64,000 nucleotides of DNA. Origin: JAHBNG01 sp039028975 (lineage in GTDB: Bacteria; Chloroflexota; Anaerolineae; Caldilineales; Caldilineaceae). Shown in pieces: positions 43,873 through 52,671 of this stretch. Positions within the stretch are counted from its first letter, which is position 1. Each line of letters starts with the position of its first letter. A program made the position numbers and the translations under genes. The stretch is taken from contig JBCCHB010000019.1 of the NCBI GenBank assembly GCA_039028975.1, forward strand, positions 1 through 64,000, given 5' to 3'. The notes under the pieces were generated by a model. That model had not been told where the DNA came from. It was given only the letters and a program-made list of their open reading frames with translations, and did no database searches.

Positions 43873-44745
43873 TTACTTGCTTACCTGTCCCCACATGTTA
43901 AAGAGGTATTTACGAATGACGAACATAAAGACCAAAGCTGGAATAAGCATAAAGAAGCCACCGGCAAATTGATATGCCTCCGATGACTCAGAGAGGGATG
44001 TCAACACCTGGGCAGGGAGTGTTCGGTTGCGCACGGTGAGAATGCTAGCGGCGAAGACTTCGTTCCACGAGAGAACAAATGTAAAGACGGCAGATGCCGC
44101 GATGCCAGGGATCACCAATGGGAGAACCACGTGGCGGAAAGCTTGTAGCGGCGTACATCCAAAGACCTGAGCCGCTTCTTCTAGATCATAGGGGATGCTG
44201 GCAAAAACGCTGCCGATCACCAACACTGTTGTTGGCAAAGCAAGGGCCGTATGCATCAACGCAAGGCTATAGATCGAGTCGAAGAAACCCAACCGAATGA
44301 AGAGTACGGCCAGCGGAATCGAGAGGACCACGATAGGAAACGCTCGTACTGCCAAAATCGACAAGCGGAAAAAGTTACGACCAGGAAAGATATAGCGTGA
44401 AATGGCATATCCGGCCGGTGCCGCAATCAGGGTCGATAGAACAAGCGTAATGACAGCAACAATAATGCTGTTGATCAGCCCTGGGATAATCCCTTCGGAG
44501 TTGAGAAAGAACTGCATGGTCTCAAAAGAAAATGGGATAAAGGGCAGGATATTCTTTGGATAGGCACGTACCGTCTCTGGCGTGGTAAAAGCCATAGAGA
44601 AGATAAAGTAGATTGGCACCAGGATCCAAAGCGTGATTAGAATCGCAATACCATACGTACCTAATCGTCCGCGTTGCTGACGTCGCTTCATCTTGCGATG
44701 GAAGGCCTGAACTTCGGGAGAGGCCGTAGCCGATGTCTGTGTCAT
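43873..44745 (-). CDS. Carbohydrate ABC transporter permease (MalG-like)
   Basis: The 290-residue permease has six membrane helices and the EAA motif (EEAAQVFGCTPLQAFRHVVLP), the site of contact with the ATPase. It ends with the MalG-type helix FMFVIRKYLFNMWGQV. Its ATG overlaps the stop of the partner permease by 4 bases, showing translational coupling. Confidence 0.93.
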   Translation of the reverse strand: MTQTSATASPEVQAFHRKMKRRQQRGRLGTYGIAILITLWILVPIYFIFSMAFTTPETVRAYPKNILPFIPFSFETMQFFLNSEGIIPGLINSIIVAVITLVLSTLIAAPAGYAISRYIFPGRNFFRLSILAVRAFPIVVLSIPLAVLFIRLGFFDSIYSLALMHTALALPTTVLVIGSVFASIPYDLEEAAQVFGCTPLQAFRHVVLPLVIPGIAASAVFTFVLSWNEVFAASILTVRNRTLPAQVLTSLSESSEAYQFAGGFFMLIPALVFMFVIRKYLFNMWGQVSK

Positions 44746-46106
44746 GATCCAGTTATCTCCTCTTGTGTACGAATAGCTCTCAAGTAGATGACTGCGCTAA
44801 GCATCGAAAGCACGAGAATAAATACGGCATAGGCTGAGGCCACGTTGATATTACGGAGCCAGAAATATTGACGATACGTCTCATTGGCCAGAACTGTCAC
44901 CACGTCGCCACCACTAAGGGCAATGACAACGGCGAAGACCTGCAAGGCCAAAATGGTGCGGAGGATTAGCGCAACCTGTAAACTTGGCTTCAACAAAGGC
45001 AAGATCACGTGGCGAATGCGTTGCCACAGGCCGGCACCAAACAGCTCGGCAGCCTCCAACACTTCGTCGGAAATTGCTTGCAAACCAGAGACTACGATCA
45101 CCATCACAATCGAGGTTGCGCGCCACACTTCGGCTAACCAGATGGCAATGATAATCCAGTACCGCGTCGAGGCGGTCAGATATGGGCTAGCCGAGTCGAT
45201 TAGCCCTACCCCTTGCAACACGCTGTTAAGCATCCCATTTTGGGTAAATATAGAGAAGAACAGGATACCTACCGCCAAGTCAGAGACGCCCAGCGGAATA
45301 GCAAAGACGTACAAGAAGAATGAGTTTCCCTTAAGCCGTGCTTGCACGACCAGCGCCATTATGATTGCCAGCACAAACTGGGTGGGAATAATAATTAGCA
45401 TGAGCAACAGGGTGGTGCGCACCGAAGGCCAGAAGAAGCGATCATTCACCATCTTTCTGAAGAAGTCCAGCGTTACCTGTCCAGCATTACCGCGATCAAT
45501 GCGGCCTCGCGTCTCATCCTCAAAGACTTGGATAAAGCGGGAGGGCGCCCAGCCTTCCCAGGTTTGGCCATCCGCTTCGCCCCGCACTTGGAACCATAGC
45601 TCTAGCAGAACGCTATCGATTATTTTTGTCTCGGTCCGTGCCTCTAGCTGACCAATCACCTCGCTCTTTTCACTTGCCTCAGCATAAACGTTGGTTAATG
45701 GTTCAGCATCACTACCAAGGCGTCGGCGAACTGTTCCAAGAAGGGGTGTGCCGTCGTCCGCCTCCTCGCGCACGCGGATCCGGCCTTCAGAAGTCCATCC
45801 AGTAACAGCGGCACCATTTACATCCGTGGCTTCGATCTGAAACCACGTTTCCGTCAGTAAATTTTCTAGCACTTCTTCGGTATTAGGAATCAGATTCCCT
45901 TTCTGCCCCAAAATTTCGACTTGGGTATTCTGTGGAATCTGATCCGACTCAGCCGCAGTAAGATTTGGCTCAGCCTGTAAAGTCAATAATGCATCGTCAT
46001 CCCAAACCGACAAGATTAGCCCGCGAGCCATAGGATAGGCAAAAAATAAGGCCAAATAGAGCACCGTCGGTAGGATTAGCCAGTAGGGAGTCCAGTTTCG
46101 TTTCAT
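44742..46106 (-). CDS. Sugar ABC transporter permease (MalF-like) with inserted SH3-like domains
   Basis: At 454 residues this is about 150 longer than a normal CUT1 permease. Helix 1 (about 8-34) is followed by an insertion of about 160 residues (36-198). It has two SH3-like repeats, each ending in a WFQ(I/V) strand and a GW(T/A) turn: ETWFQIEAT...GWTSEGRIRV (about 43-113) and ELWFQVRGE...GWAPSRFIQV (about 120-195). The rest is ordinary: helices 2-6 from about 228 and the EAA motif (LEAAELFGAGLWQRIRHVILP). The inserted region would lie outside the membrane, next to the binding protein or cell wall. The reading frame is continuous, so it is not an assembly join. Confidence 0.88.
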   Translation of the reverse strand: MKRNWTPYWLILPTVLYLALFFAYPMARGLILSVWDDDALLTLQAEPNLTAAESDQIPQNTQVEILGQKGNLIPNTEEVLENLLTETWFQIEATDVNGAAVTGWTSEGRIRVREEADDGTPLLGTVRRRLGSDAEPLTNVYAEASEKSEVIGQLEARTETKIIDSVLLELWFQVRGEADGQTWEGWAPSRFIQVFEDETRGRIDRGNAGQVTLDFFRKMVNDRFFWPSVRTTLLLMLIIIPTQFVLAIIMALVVQARLKGNSFFLYVFAIPLGVSDLAVGILFFSIFTQNGMLNSVLQGVGLIDSASPYLTASTRYWIIIAIWLAEVWRATSIVMVIVVSGLQAISDEVLEAAELFGAGLWQRIRHVILPLLKPSLQVALILRTILALQVFAVVIALSGGDVVTVLANETYRQYFWLRNINVASAYAVFILVLSMLSAVIYLRAIRTQEEITGS

Positions 46107-46231
46107 AGGATTCGGTATCCAGAAATAGGTGACTAAATAATCGGTACCGGATGAACAGCAGTAAAAATATTAAGGGTATCAGTAATCGGCACGCCATTGC
46201 AGGCGCACCGATTACTCTGATATCATACTAA

Positions 46232-47641
46232 TTACTTAACTTGGCAAGGACCATCGCTGGCGGGATCAGGTGCCCAACAGGGGGCGCCTGTCTCGTCCAT
46301 CAATGCTTGCAGATTGTCGCCCTCTTCGGCCAGAACAGCTTCGATTTCTTCGCCATCAAGGACGATTCGGTCAAATGCGTTTCGGAAGATCTGGTTGATC
46401 TCGCCACCACGTTCGCCCAAGCCAACGGGCAGCAACGCAGGCAACGCATCCGCAGCCGTAGCCTGAGCGGCAACCGCGCCAGCCTCAGCACTAACCCCCT
46501 CAGATAGAGCAGAAGTGTCAACGCCATCAACCACGGGGAAGAAGCCCAATTCTTTCAGCACAGCGCCCTGAATCTCGGGGCGGGTTAGGTATTCAATCAA
46601 GGCTGCACCACCCTCTGGGTTTGGCGCATCAGCAGGAATACCCAAGCCAACGATAACGGGCATGAACCCTCGACCCGCAGCACCGGCTGGGGCTGGGAAG
46701 GCAACATAACCCTCAGGGTCGTCGTTGAAAGCGTCAATCAGGCGTGCAGTGTGATCAAACGCTACCCACACCTCACCAGCCAACAGCGGCTCCTGCATGA
46801 ATTCGTAGGAGATAGACTGAGGATTGATGGTTGGCCAGAGTACATCACGTGCCCAAGTCATCATCTCGACCGCCGCATCAGAACGGAACTCGCTCACCAT
46901 TCCACCAGTGAAAGAGGGGAAGAGATACCCTTCGAGGAAGCGGTGGAAGAGGCCGGCATGGGGCAGACCACATTTTGCTTCACCGGTTTCATCCAGCATG
47001 GTCTGGCACCACTCGGCAAACTGCTCCCATGTAAGTGCATTAACGTCAGCACCTTCAGGAAGGTGATCCAGAGCCTCTACGTTGGCAGCCATGATGTAGG
47101 TTGCCTGCATCCAAGGTACGTAATAGAGGAAATCATCGCTACCGAGCAAACCAGTATCGATGTAGGCTTCGGCCAGTTCACGGCTATCCAGCAGATCCTC
47201 GGCAATGTCGATCATGTTTGCCATGGCATCGCCGCGAGCCAGCGGAGGGAAGCTGCCGTGTAACGCTCCCACCACATCTACAGACGCACTGCCAGCCAGC
47301 AGCTGATCCAGCATAGGGCCTTCTTGCGAAGATGTGAAATCATAGCCACCCTCGGCTAGAATTGCGCGGAATGCTTCCTGCTCTTCTACTGGGCTAAATT
47401 GGGTCGACATAAAAACGACATCGCCATCCATCATGGCTTCGTCCGACGCTTCTTCTTCAGGTTCCTCGGTTGGCTCAGCTTCAGCCTCTTCTGCTGTAGA
47501 TTCCTCAGACTCTGCTTCGGATGCAGCAGGTTCTTCGGCGGCGGGTTCTTCAGCGGCAGGCTCATTCGAACCACCTCCGCAAGCGGAGAGCACTAAGAGT
47601 GCTACCAACAATAGGGAAAGAATACTCAACTTTTTGTTCAT
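46232..47641 (-). CDS. Sugar ABC transporter substrate-binding lipoprotein
   Basis: The 469-residue protein has a lipobox LSAC (Cys 21), a very acidic Glu/Ala-rich linker (about 25-70) and a type 1 extracellular solute-binding fold (about 72-469). Recognisable segments include WEQFAEWCQTMLDETG and LPHAGLFHRFLEGYLFPSFTGG. The carbohydrate bound cannot be named. It is the first gene of the importer operon and has a perfect LacI-type operator 63 bases upstream (47704-47721). Confidence 0.93.
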   Translation of the reverse strand: MNKKLSILSLLLVALLVLSACGGGSNEPAAEEPAAEEPAASEAESEESTAEEAEAEPTEEPEEEASDEAMMDGDVVFMSTQFSPVEEQEAFRAILAEGGYDFTSSQEGPMLDQLLAGSASVDVVGALHGSFPPLARGDAMANMIDIAEDLLDSRELAEAYIDTGLLGSDDFLYYVPWMQATYIMAANVEALDHLPEGADVNALTWEQFAEWCQTMLDETGEAKCGLPHAGLFHRFLEGYLFPSFTGGMVSEFRSDAAVEMMTWARDVLWPTINPQSISYEFMQEPLLAGEVWVAFDHTARLIDAFNDDPEGYVAFPAPAGAAGRGFMPVIVGLGIPADAPNPEGGAALIEYLTRPEIQGAVLKELGFFPVVDGVDTSALSEGVSAEAGAVAAQATAADALPALLPVGLGERGGEINQIFRNAFDRIVLDGEEIEAVLAEEGDNLQALMDETGAPCWAPDPASDGPCQVK

Positions 47642-47703
47642 ACGATCTCCTTAAACAATTGAATTTAGCGAACAAGGCTTTATAGCCTCATTAGAAACAG
47701 CGG

Positions 47704-47721
47704 TTCCAAAACGTTTTGGAA
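47704..47721. promoter_or_regulatory. LacI-type operator, copy 1
   Basis: TTCCAAAACGTTTTGGAA is a perfect 18-base palindrome with the central CG typical of LacI-family sites. It lies between the regulator gene and the importer operon, 63 bases before the binding-protein start. Confidence 0.85.
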
Positions 47722-47774
47722 AAGGGGATAAAAAATTTTACATCCACTACATAGAAGCCCAAAACGGGATTCGT

Positions 47775-48803
47775 CTACAAGTGCTGTCCCGAGGGCGGGC
47801 CAGCAGATTGCCGAATTACAAGGGACGGTTCCAAAATCTTCTGTTCTTCCGCAATATTCTGCTGGTTGATAACATCAAATAGAAGCTGACAGATTTGCTG
47901 GCCAATCGCCAATGCAGGCTGATGAACGGTAGTTAGTGGTGGATTGGCATATTCGGCTAGATCAATATCGTCAAAACCTGTAATGCTGATATCATTACCT
48001 ATTGTCAATCCACGTTCATGAGCCGCGCTCATGGCGCCAAGGGCCAGCAGATCATTTTGGGTTACAATAGCTGTCGGTGGCTTGGGTAACTCAAGCAGTT
48101 CACCAGCCAATAAACGACCACTACGCTGACGGAAGCCACCCTCTACAATTCTTGGCCGATCTACTAGCAAGTTATTGACCTCTAAAGCCTGAAGAAAGCC
48201 CTGTAAACGAAGGTGTGCTTTCATTAGGTTTGCTGGTTCCATAATGCAGGCAATTCGCTTATGCCCTAAATCAACAAGGTGCTGAACCATCAAACGGATA
48301 CCCAATTCACCATCATCATCGATAAAGGGAAAGTCATCGGCAATCTCCGTACGTCCAAAGGCCACGAAGGGAAAGTCATGTTGCTGCAACAAGGAAATTC
48401 GGGCATCCTCGCGCTGGGTCCGCACGATGATAAAGCCGTCAACACGGCGGCTACGTATGTAACGCAAGTAGCATGCCTGCTCATCATCCTGTGAGGCGTT
48501 GGTTGTAACCAATAGGTCGATACCGTATTCTGCTGCTTGTTCCACGATGCCAGCCAGCAATTGGCTAAAAAAGGGATCCGAAAAGCGGGGAAAATTCGGC
48601 GGCAACAGTAAGGCTATTGTATCTGTACGGCGCTTTTGTAATTGGCGGGCGGTAACATTTGGCTCGTAGCCAAGCTCTTTGACCGCCTTCTGAACAAGCT
48701 GCCTAGTGGCAGGGCTCACGTCACTATAACCACCAAGCGCTCGGGATACGGTAGTAATCGATCTCCCGACATGTTCGGCCAAATCTTTTAGGGTAACGCT
48801 CAT
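47775..48803 (-). CDS. LacI-family transcriptional repressor
   Basis: The 342-residue regulator has a LacI HTH (VTLKDLAEHVGRSITTVSRAL), a hinge (about 50-62) and a periplasmic-binding-protein-like effector domain (about 62-330). Palindromic sites lie both upstream of its own start (48861-48878) and between it and the importer operon (47704-47721). It therefore most likely represses the sugar importer and itself until a sugar or sugar phosphate is bound. Confidence 0.93.
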   Translation of the reverse strand: MSVTLKDLAEHVGRSITTVSRALGGYSDVSPATRQLVQKAVKELGYEPNVTARQLQKRRTDTIALLLPPNFPRFSDPFFSQLLAGIVEQAAEYGIDLLVTTNASQDDEQACYLRYIRSRRVDGFIIVRTQREDARISLLQQHDFPFVAFGRTEIADDFPFIDDDGELGIRLMVQHLVDLGHKRIACIMEPANLMKAHLRLQGFLQALEVNNLLVDRPRIVEGGFRQRSGRLLAGELLELPKPPTAIVTQNDLLALGAMSAAHERGLTIGNDISITGFDDIDLAEYANPPLTTVHQPALAIGQQICQLLFDVINQQNIAEEQKILEPSLVIRQSAGPPSGQHL

Positions 48804-48860
48804 GCTTCAACGCACGATCTTTATTTCAAAATAAGGGACTGAAATTAAGGGGGAGGAGCT

Positions 48861-48878
48861 ATCCAAAACGTTTTGGAT
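48861..48878. promoter_or_regulatory. LacI-type operator, copy 2
   Basis: ATCCAAAACGTTTTGGAT is a perfect 18-base palindrome sharing its central 16 bases with copy 1. It lies 58 bases before the lacI-type start codon, consistent with autoregulation. Confidence 0.85.
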
Positions 48879-48993
48879 AAAAGGATTATACATGGTTGCC
48901 CAGTATTTGTCAAGTGTAGATTTTGTTTCTTTTGTCCCTTGCTTGCTGACGCGGCTAAGAATCAGCGATAGTATCTCTCCCTGATGGGCTTTT

Positions 48994-49071
48994 GAGCTTG
49001 GCTACAACAACCTTGTTCAATTTAGCCGAGAATATAAGCATCATTTTGGGCTTGCATCGTCGGCGACTGTT
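48994..49071 (+). pseudogene. AraC regulator C-terminal remnant
   Basis: The plus-strand frame reads ELGYNNLVQFSREYKHHFG then LASSATV, matching the end of the AraC protein at 19313-20218 (GYNNLGQFSREYKRHFG, IAPSATV). Only the last helix of the second HTH survives. It ends beside the 3' end of the SDR gene. Confidence 0.8.
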
Positions 49072-49075
49072 AAAA

Positions 49076-49774
49076 CTACCAATCGATCTGTCTCTGATCT
49101 CTGAAAAAGCTACCGGTCGGACCATCATCCGGCAGCGTAGCTGCCCAGACAACACCTGCTGCACCCTCTTCAACAGGACGACCACCGCCTCCGCCCATAT
49201 CGGTAGCTACCCAGCCCGGACAGATCGCATTCACTAAGACACGATCGTGACGTAACTCGTCGGCCAACATCAACGTCAGTGCATTGAGGGAGGCTTTGGT
49301 CATGCTGTAGGCGGGCGTTCCGCCTCCCATGCCATTCAGGGCACCGCCGCCACTGCTAACATTGACAATGCGCGGGTGTGTGCTCTTTCGTAACAGTGGA
49401 ATTAATGCTTGACAGAGCCGCCATGGGCCATAGACATTGGTTTCAAATGCTTCCTGTACGACGGCTAGATCGGCGTTTACCGCGCGCTGCCAAGTGTCAT
49501 AGTGGATGGCGGCATTGTTGACGAGCACATCGAGAACGCCAAACTCAGAGGCCACCCAATCATGCAATCGGTCAATGCTGGCTGGGTCGCTTACATCAAG
49601 CTGTTGGGGGATGACAGAATCGTGGCCGAGTTGTGCAGCGGCCTGTTCACCATTGCCCAGATCGCGTGATCCCAGAATAACCCTATGATTCAATTCCGCG
49701 AGCTGACGGCAGACCTCTAGCCCGATGCCGCGGTTGCCGCCAGTCACAATTGCGATTGGTTGTTGTGTAGACAT
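49076..49774 (-). CDS. Short-chain dehydrogenase/reductase
   Basis: The 232-residue classical SDR has the cofactor motif TGGNRGIGLEV, NNAAIH, the catalytic Ser in NVSSGGG, YSMTK (YxxxK), and ICPGWVATDMGGGGGRP. Members reduce carbonyls such as carbonyl-reductase or CBR1-like substrates using NADPH; the Asn-Arg after TGG is consistent with NADPH. A C-terminal copy of the same gene lies as debris at 42375-42660. Confidence 0.9.
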   Translation of the reverse strand: MSTQQPIAIVTGGNRGIGLEVCRQLAELNHRVILGSRDLGNGEQAAAQLGHDSVIPQQLDVSDPASIDRLHDWVASEFGVLDVLVNNAAIHYDTWQRAVNADLAVVQEAFETNVYGPWRLCQALIPLLRKSTHPRIVNVSSGGGALNGMGGGTPAYSMTKASLNALTLMLADELRHDRVLVNAICPGWVATDMGGGGGRPVEEGAAGVVWAATLPDDGPTGSFFRDQRQIDW

Positions 49775-49918
49775 CTTCTACATCCTTTCTATCTTCCGGA
49801 CATTTTGTATCATCAAAGAGATTTTGGACGCAGATTAACGCGGATTTTTCTCGATTCCATGAATGAATCTACGCCTGTCTTGACTCGTCTGCGTCCCATT
49901 TTTACAAATGCACGGAGC

Positions 49919-50357
49919 CTAATCCTCAACTGATTGGGTTACGCGTTCGGCAGCCAATGAACGCAATCTTTCTCCATCACCTGTTGACCAGAGCGCGGTC
50001 ATGGTTATGGCTGTAATCCGCCATTCATCACCACTTCGCTGTAGCTGATGGTGATCATGGCCACCCAAGATCCATTGCCCGTCGTCAATTGTATGTATGG
50101 CTTGGAAGTGGGATTGGCACTCCGCGGTGTTGCCCTGGATTTCGACTACGTGAGAGCCAATCAAGTGCTGCGTCGCCGTAAAGCCAGGTAACAAGCCTTG
50201 CCATGATTCTATCAACGCATCCGCAGGAATGGTCGCTGGCTCGCCTCCCACCATAGAAGTGTAATCAACGGTAACTTCATCGGCATAGTGCCCGTTCATG
50301 TAGATCTGCGGCTAGCGCCATTTGGTTCACGGTGTTGATAATTATTTCATTTGTCAT
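49919..50357 (-). pseudogene. NTF2/SnoaL-like protein with 5' frameshift
   Basis: The main frame (from ATG 50299, 126 codons) encodes the SnoaL_4-type core (HYADEVTVDYTSMVGGEP, SHFQAIHTIDDGQWILGGHD). It lacks the usual first helix. That helix is present immediately upstream in another frame (MTNEIIINTVNQMALAAD from 50357), which then stops. A small deletion with frameshift therefore probably split the gene; a shortened protein from 50299 could still be made. It is related to the domains of the lipoprotein at 51689-52657. Confidence 0.65.
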
Positions 50358-50397
50358 TTTATGTTCCATAAGTATCTTCGTAAATTCTCTGCGTCAA

Positions 50398-51444
50398 TTA
50401 AAGTCGTGTAGGGTGGTCGATCTTGGCAAGCGTGTTGCCATAAATGGACTCTTGACGGCTGTGGAGAAAATCGTGGGGAAATCCTAGCTCTATCTGGCTG
50501 ACCTCGTTGAGACGTTCCATCTGCTCCGTTGTTAGGGTAAACTCGAGGCAAGCCAGATTGTCCTGTAGCTGACTTGCCTTGCGGGCACCCAGAACCGGGA
50601 TAACTTCCCCTTGCTGGCGGACCCAGTTGATGGCCACCTGAGCCGACGTCTGGCCTATCTCATCGGCAATCGCATCAACCGTTCTAGCAATGGTCAGATT
50701 CTGCTCATGTTGTGCATGGAGCGCAACGGTATCAAGTCGGCGCACGCCTTTTGCTGTACCAGCACCGCTGGAATCCGTCCTCGTGTATTTCCCCGATAGC
50801 AATCCACTGGCCAAAGGTGACCACGCCATAACGCCCAGATTGAGGGCTTGTGCCATTGGTAGAAGCTCACGCTCTACAGTACGTTGAATCAGGCTATACT
50901 CGATTTGCAGGCCGATGAATGGCGTCCAGCCGCGTAGCCCAGCCAACATATTCGCCCTGGAGACGATCCAAGCTGGCGTATCGGAGATACCAACGTAGAG
51001 CACTTTTCCAGATCGCACCACATCATTGAGGGTTTGCATCACCTCCTCAACAGGGGTCATAAAGTCCCAGGCATGCACCCAGTAGAGGTCAATGTAGTCT
51101 GTGTCCAGACGTTTGAGGCTGGCATCCAGCGATTGGACCAAGTTTTTGCGATGGTTCCCGCTCGCATTTGGATCGTCAGGGCGCGTATTTAAGGAGTATT
51201 TGGTTGCCAAAACGAAATAGTCTCGATCCGCTGCGACGAGATCACCGACGATCTTTTCGCTAGAGCCGTTGGTATAGCGGTTGGCTGTATCAATGAAGTT
51301 ACCGCCTGCGGCGGCATAAGCATCGAATACCTTTTTGCTCTCCTCTGGCGAAGTGCCCCATCCCCAATCCTCGCCGAACGTCATTGTCCCCAAGCATAGT
51401 TCAGAGACGCGTAGGCCACTTTTTCCTAAGAGTTTGTATCGCAT
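50398..51444 (-). CDS. Aldo/keto reductase
   Basis: The 348-residue TIM-barrel oxidoreductase opens MRYKLLGKSGLRVSELCLG and carries the catalytic set Asp and Tyr in FIDTANRYTNG, Lys in VLATKYSLN and His in YWVHAWD. The NADPH-binding ending is PVLGARKASQLQDNL. It resembles the YajO/Gcy-type aldo/keto reductases that reduce aldehydes or ketones in the cytoplasm. Neighbouring SDR and NTF2-like genes suggest a small oxidoreductase group; the substrate is unknown. Confidence 0.92.
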   Translation of the reverse strand: MRYKLLGKSGLRVSELCLGTMTFGEDWGWGTSPEESKKVFDAYAAAGGNFIDTANRYTNGSSEKIVGDLVAADRDYFVLATKYSLNTRPDDPNASGNHRKNLVQSLDASLKRLDTDYIDLYWVHAWDFMTPVEEVMQTLNDVVRSGKVLYVGISDTPAWIVSRANMLAGLRGWTPFIGLQIEYSLIQRTVERELLPMAQALNLGVMAWSPLASGLLSGKYTRTDSSGAGTAKGVRRLDTVALHAQHEQNLTIARTVDAIADEIGQTSAQVAINWVRQQGEVIPVLGARKASQLQDNLACLEFTLTTEQMERLNEVSQIELGFPHDFLHSRQESIYGNTLAKIDHPTRL

Positions 51445-51525
51445 GGTTAATGTCTCACCATTTTGTAAGTTGTAGCCGTTCAGTCGCCTTCTGAGCTTGT
51501 TGAAGAGAAAGGCGGACTTTGTATA

Positions 51526-51664
51526 ATGGACATGAAGAAAGTAATCCGTAATCGTAAAGCTGCTTGATGGACATGAAGAAAATAGATCGGGAATCGTAGC
51601 CGCTACTTGTAGCTGCGGGTTCTCTGGCTCACCAACTATGTGCGGCTACAAGCACGCACCTACG
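51526..51664. repeat. Direct repeats plus family B element, copy 2
   Basis: ATGGACATGAAGAAA occurs at 51526-51540 and 51567-51581, each followed by related AATCGTA(A/G)AGC-type sequence. From 51595 to 51664 lies a hairpin-forming unit whose right arm is the reverse complement of the first 25 bases of the family B copy at 5454, with one mismatch. No gene in 51445-51688. Confidence 0.6.
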
Positions 51665-51688
51665 AAAGACTAAGCTTGTCAAAGCCTG

Positions 51689-52657
51689 TTACGGTGCGTA
51701 CTGGAGATCCATGCCTGTAATCAACCCATCCGCATAGGTAAACTCGTAATGGGCCCGAAAGCCACCTGTACCGCCAGGGGCGAAAATCACCAAGTATTTA
51801 ACGCTACTGTCCGATTCTTCAACCGTCTCCAAGACTTCGAGGGTGCCACCAATCACTTCCCGATCTACCCACGTACGGATGGCCTCTACACCATCGATGC
51901 TGCGACTGACATCGATAATCACAGCATCATCGGTGAAACAAGAGGTCAATGTTTCCAGATCTTCCGCGTTGACAGCATCGATGTAGCATTGGGGCGCGGC
52001 TGGAACTAACTCGATTGCTTCGCTAGCTGCGGTCTCTTTTTCGGCCACTGCATCACCTTCGGCGCTTGCATCACCAGCATCATCGCTCTCGCTTGCTTCT
52101 GCTGCATCAGCTTCTAGATCGAGATTGCCATCAACATACTTGGCATCGAACTTAAATTCGTCGATTCTCCAGTCACCATCCACTTTAGTCAAATGGGAGG
52201 TATAGGTGCCCACAAAGGTGCGCGTATTTTCACCAGTGGGATTGGGTAAATAGTGGATGGCAATCCCGTAGTTAAACACTGTTGATTCCTCTGCACCCGG
52301 CTCGATCGTCACAACAAAGTTGCTAACCTGGTGATGAACTGCTTCTAGTGGCCTTAGACCCTCGTCCCATGAATCCACAATTGACTGCGCACTCAACATG
52401 AGCGGATCGCCGCCAACCAGAGATGTCATGTCAAAGAAGACTTCATCGGTGAATATGGTTTGAACTGTCTCCCAATCAAGCTCGTCCGTGGCGATCATCA
52501 GTCGGGTAACTGTCTCAACCGCGGCATCTTTGGCGACCAACATTTCAATCTGCTCAGTCGGCGTTGCCCCTACCTCCGATGGTGCCTGGGCAATGGATGC
52601 AGTGGTGCAGCCGACCAATACAACGCACAATATAAGTATCAATGTCTGTTTTAGCAT
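51689..52657 (-). CDS. Lipoprotein with two NTF2/SnoaL-like domains
   Basis: The 322-residue protein has a signal peptide and lipobox VLVGC (about Cys 17). The first SnoaL-like domain (about 35-170) carries LDWETVQTIFTDEVFFDMTS, the second (about 220-322) AVNAEDLETLTSCFTDDAVI, with a Ser/Glu/Ala-rich linker between. NTF2-like folds bind or isomerise small hydrophobic compounds. I chose ATG 52657, directly before the signal peptide, over 52693. Its start is 15 bases past the hydrolase stop, so the two are probably co-transcribed. Confidence 0.82.
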   Translation of the reverse strand: MLKQTLILILCVVLVGCTTASIAQAPSEVGATPTEQIEMLVAKDAAVETVTRLMIATDELDWETVQTIFTDEVFFDMTSLVGGDPLMLSAQSIVDSWDEGLRPLEAVHHQVSNFVVTIEPGAEESTVFNYGIAIHYLPNPTGENTRTFVGTYTSHLTKVDGDWRIDEFKFDAKYVDGNLDLEADAAEASESDDAGDASAEGDAVAEKETAASEAIELVPAAPQCYIDAVNAEDLETLTSCFTDDAVIIDVSRSIDGVEAIRTWVDREVIGGTLEVLETVEESDSSVKYLVIFAPGGTGGFRAHYEFTYADGLITGMDLQYAP

Positions 52658-52671
52658 GGGTAATTTCCTCT

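Noticed and set aside
44884..45651. Long 255-codon plus-strand frame inside the permease gene
   Set aside because: Antisense to a clearly coding permease gene; its composition follows from the complementary codons.
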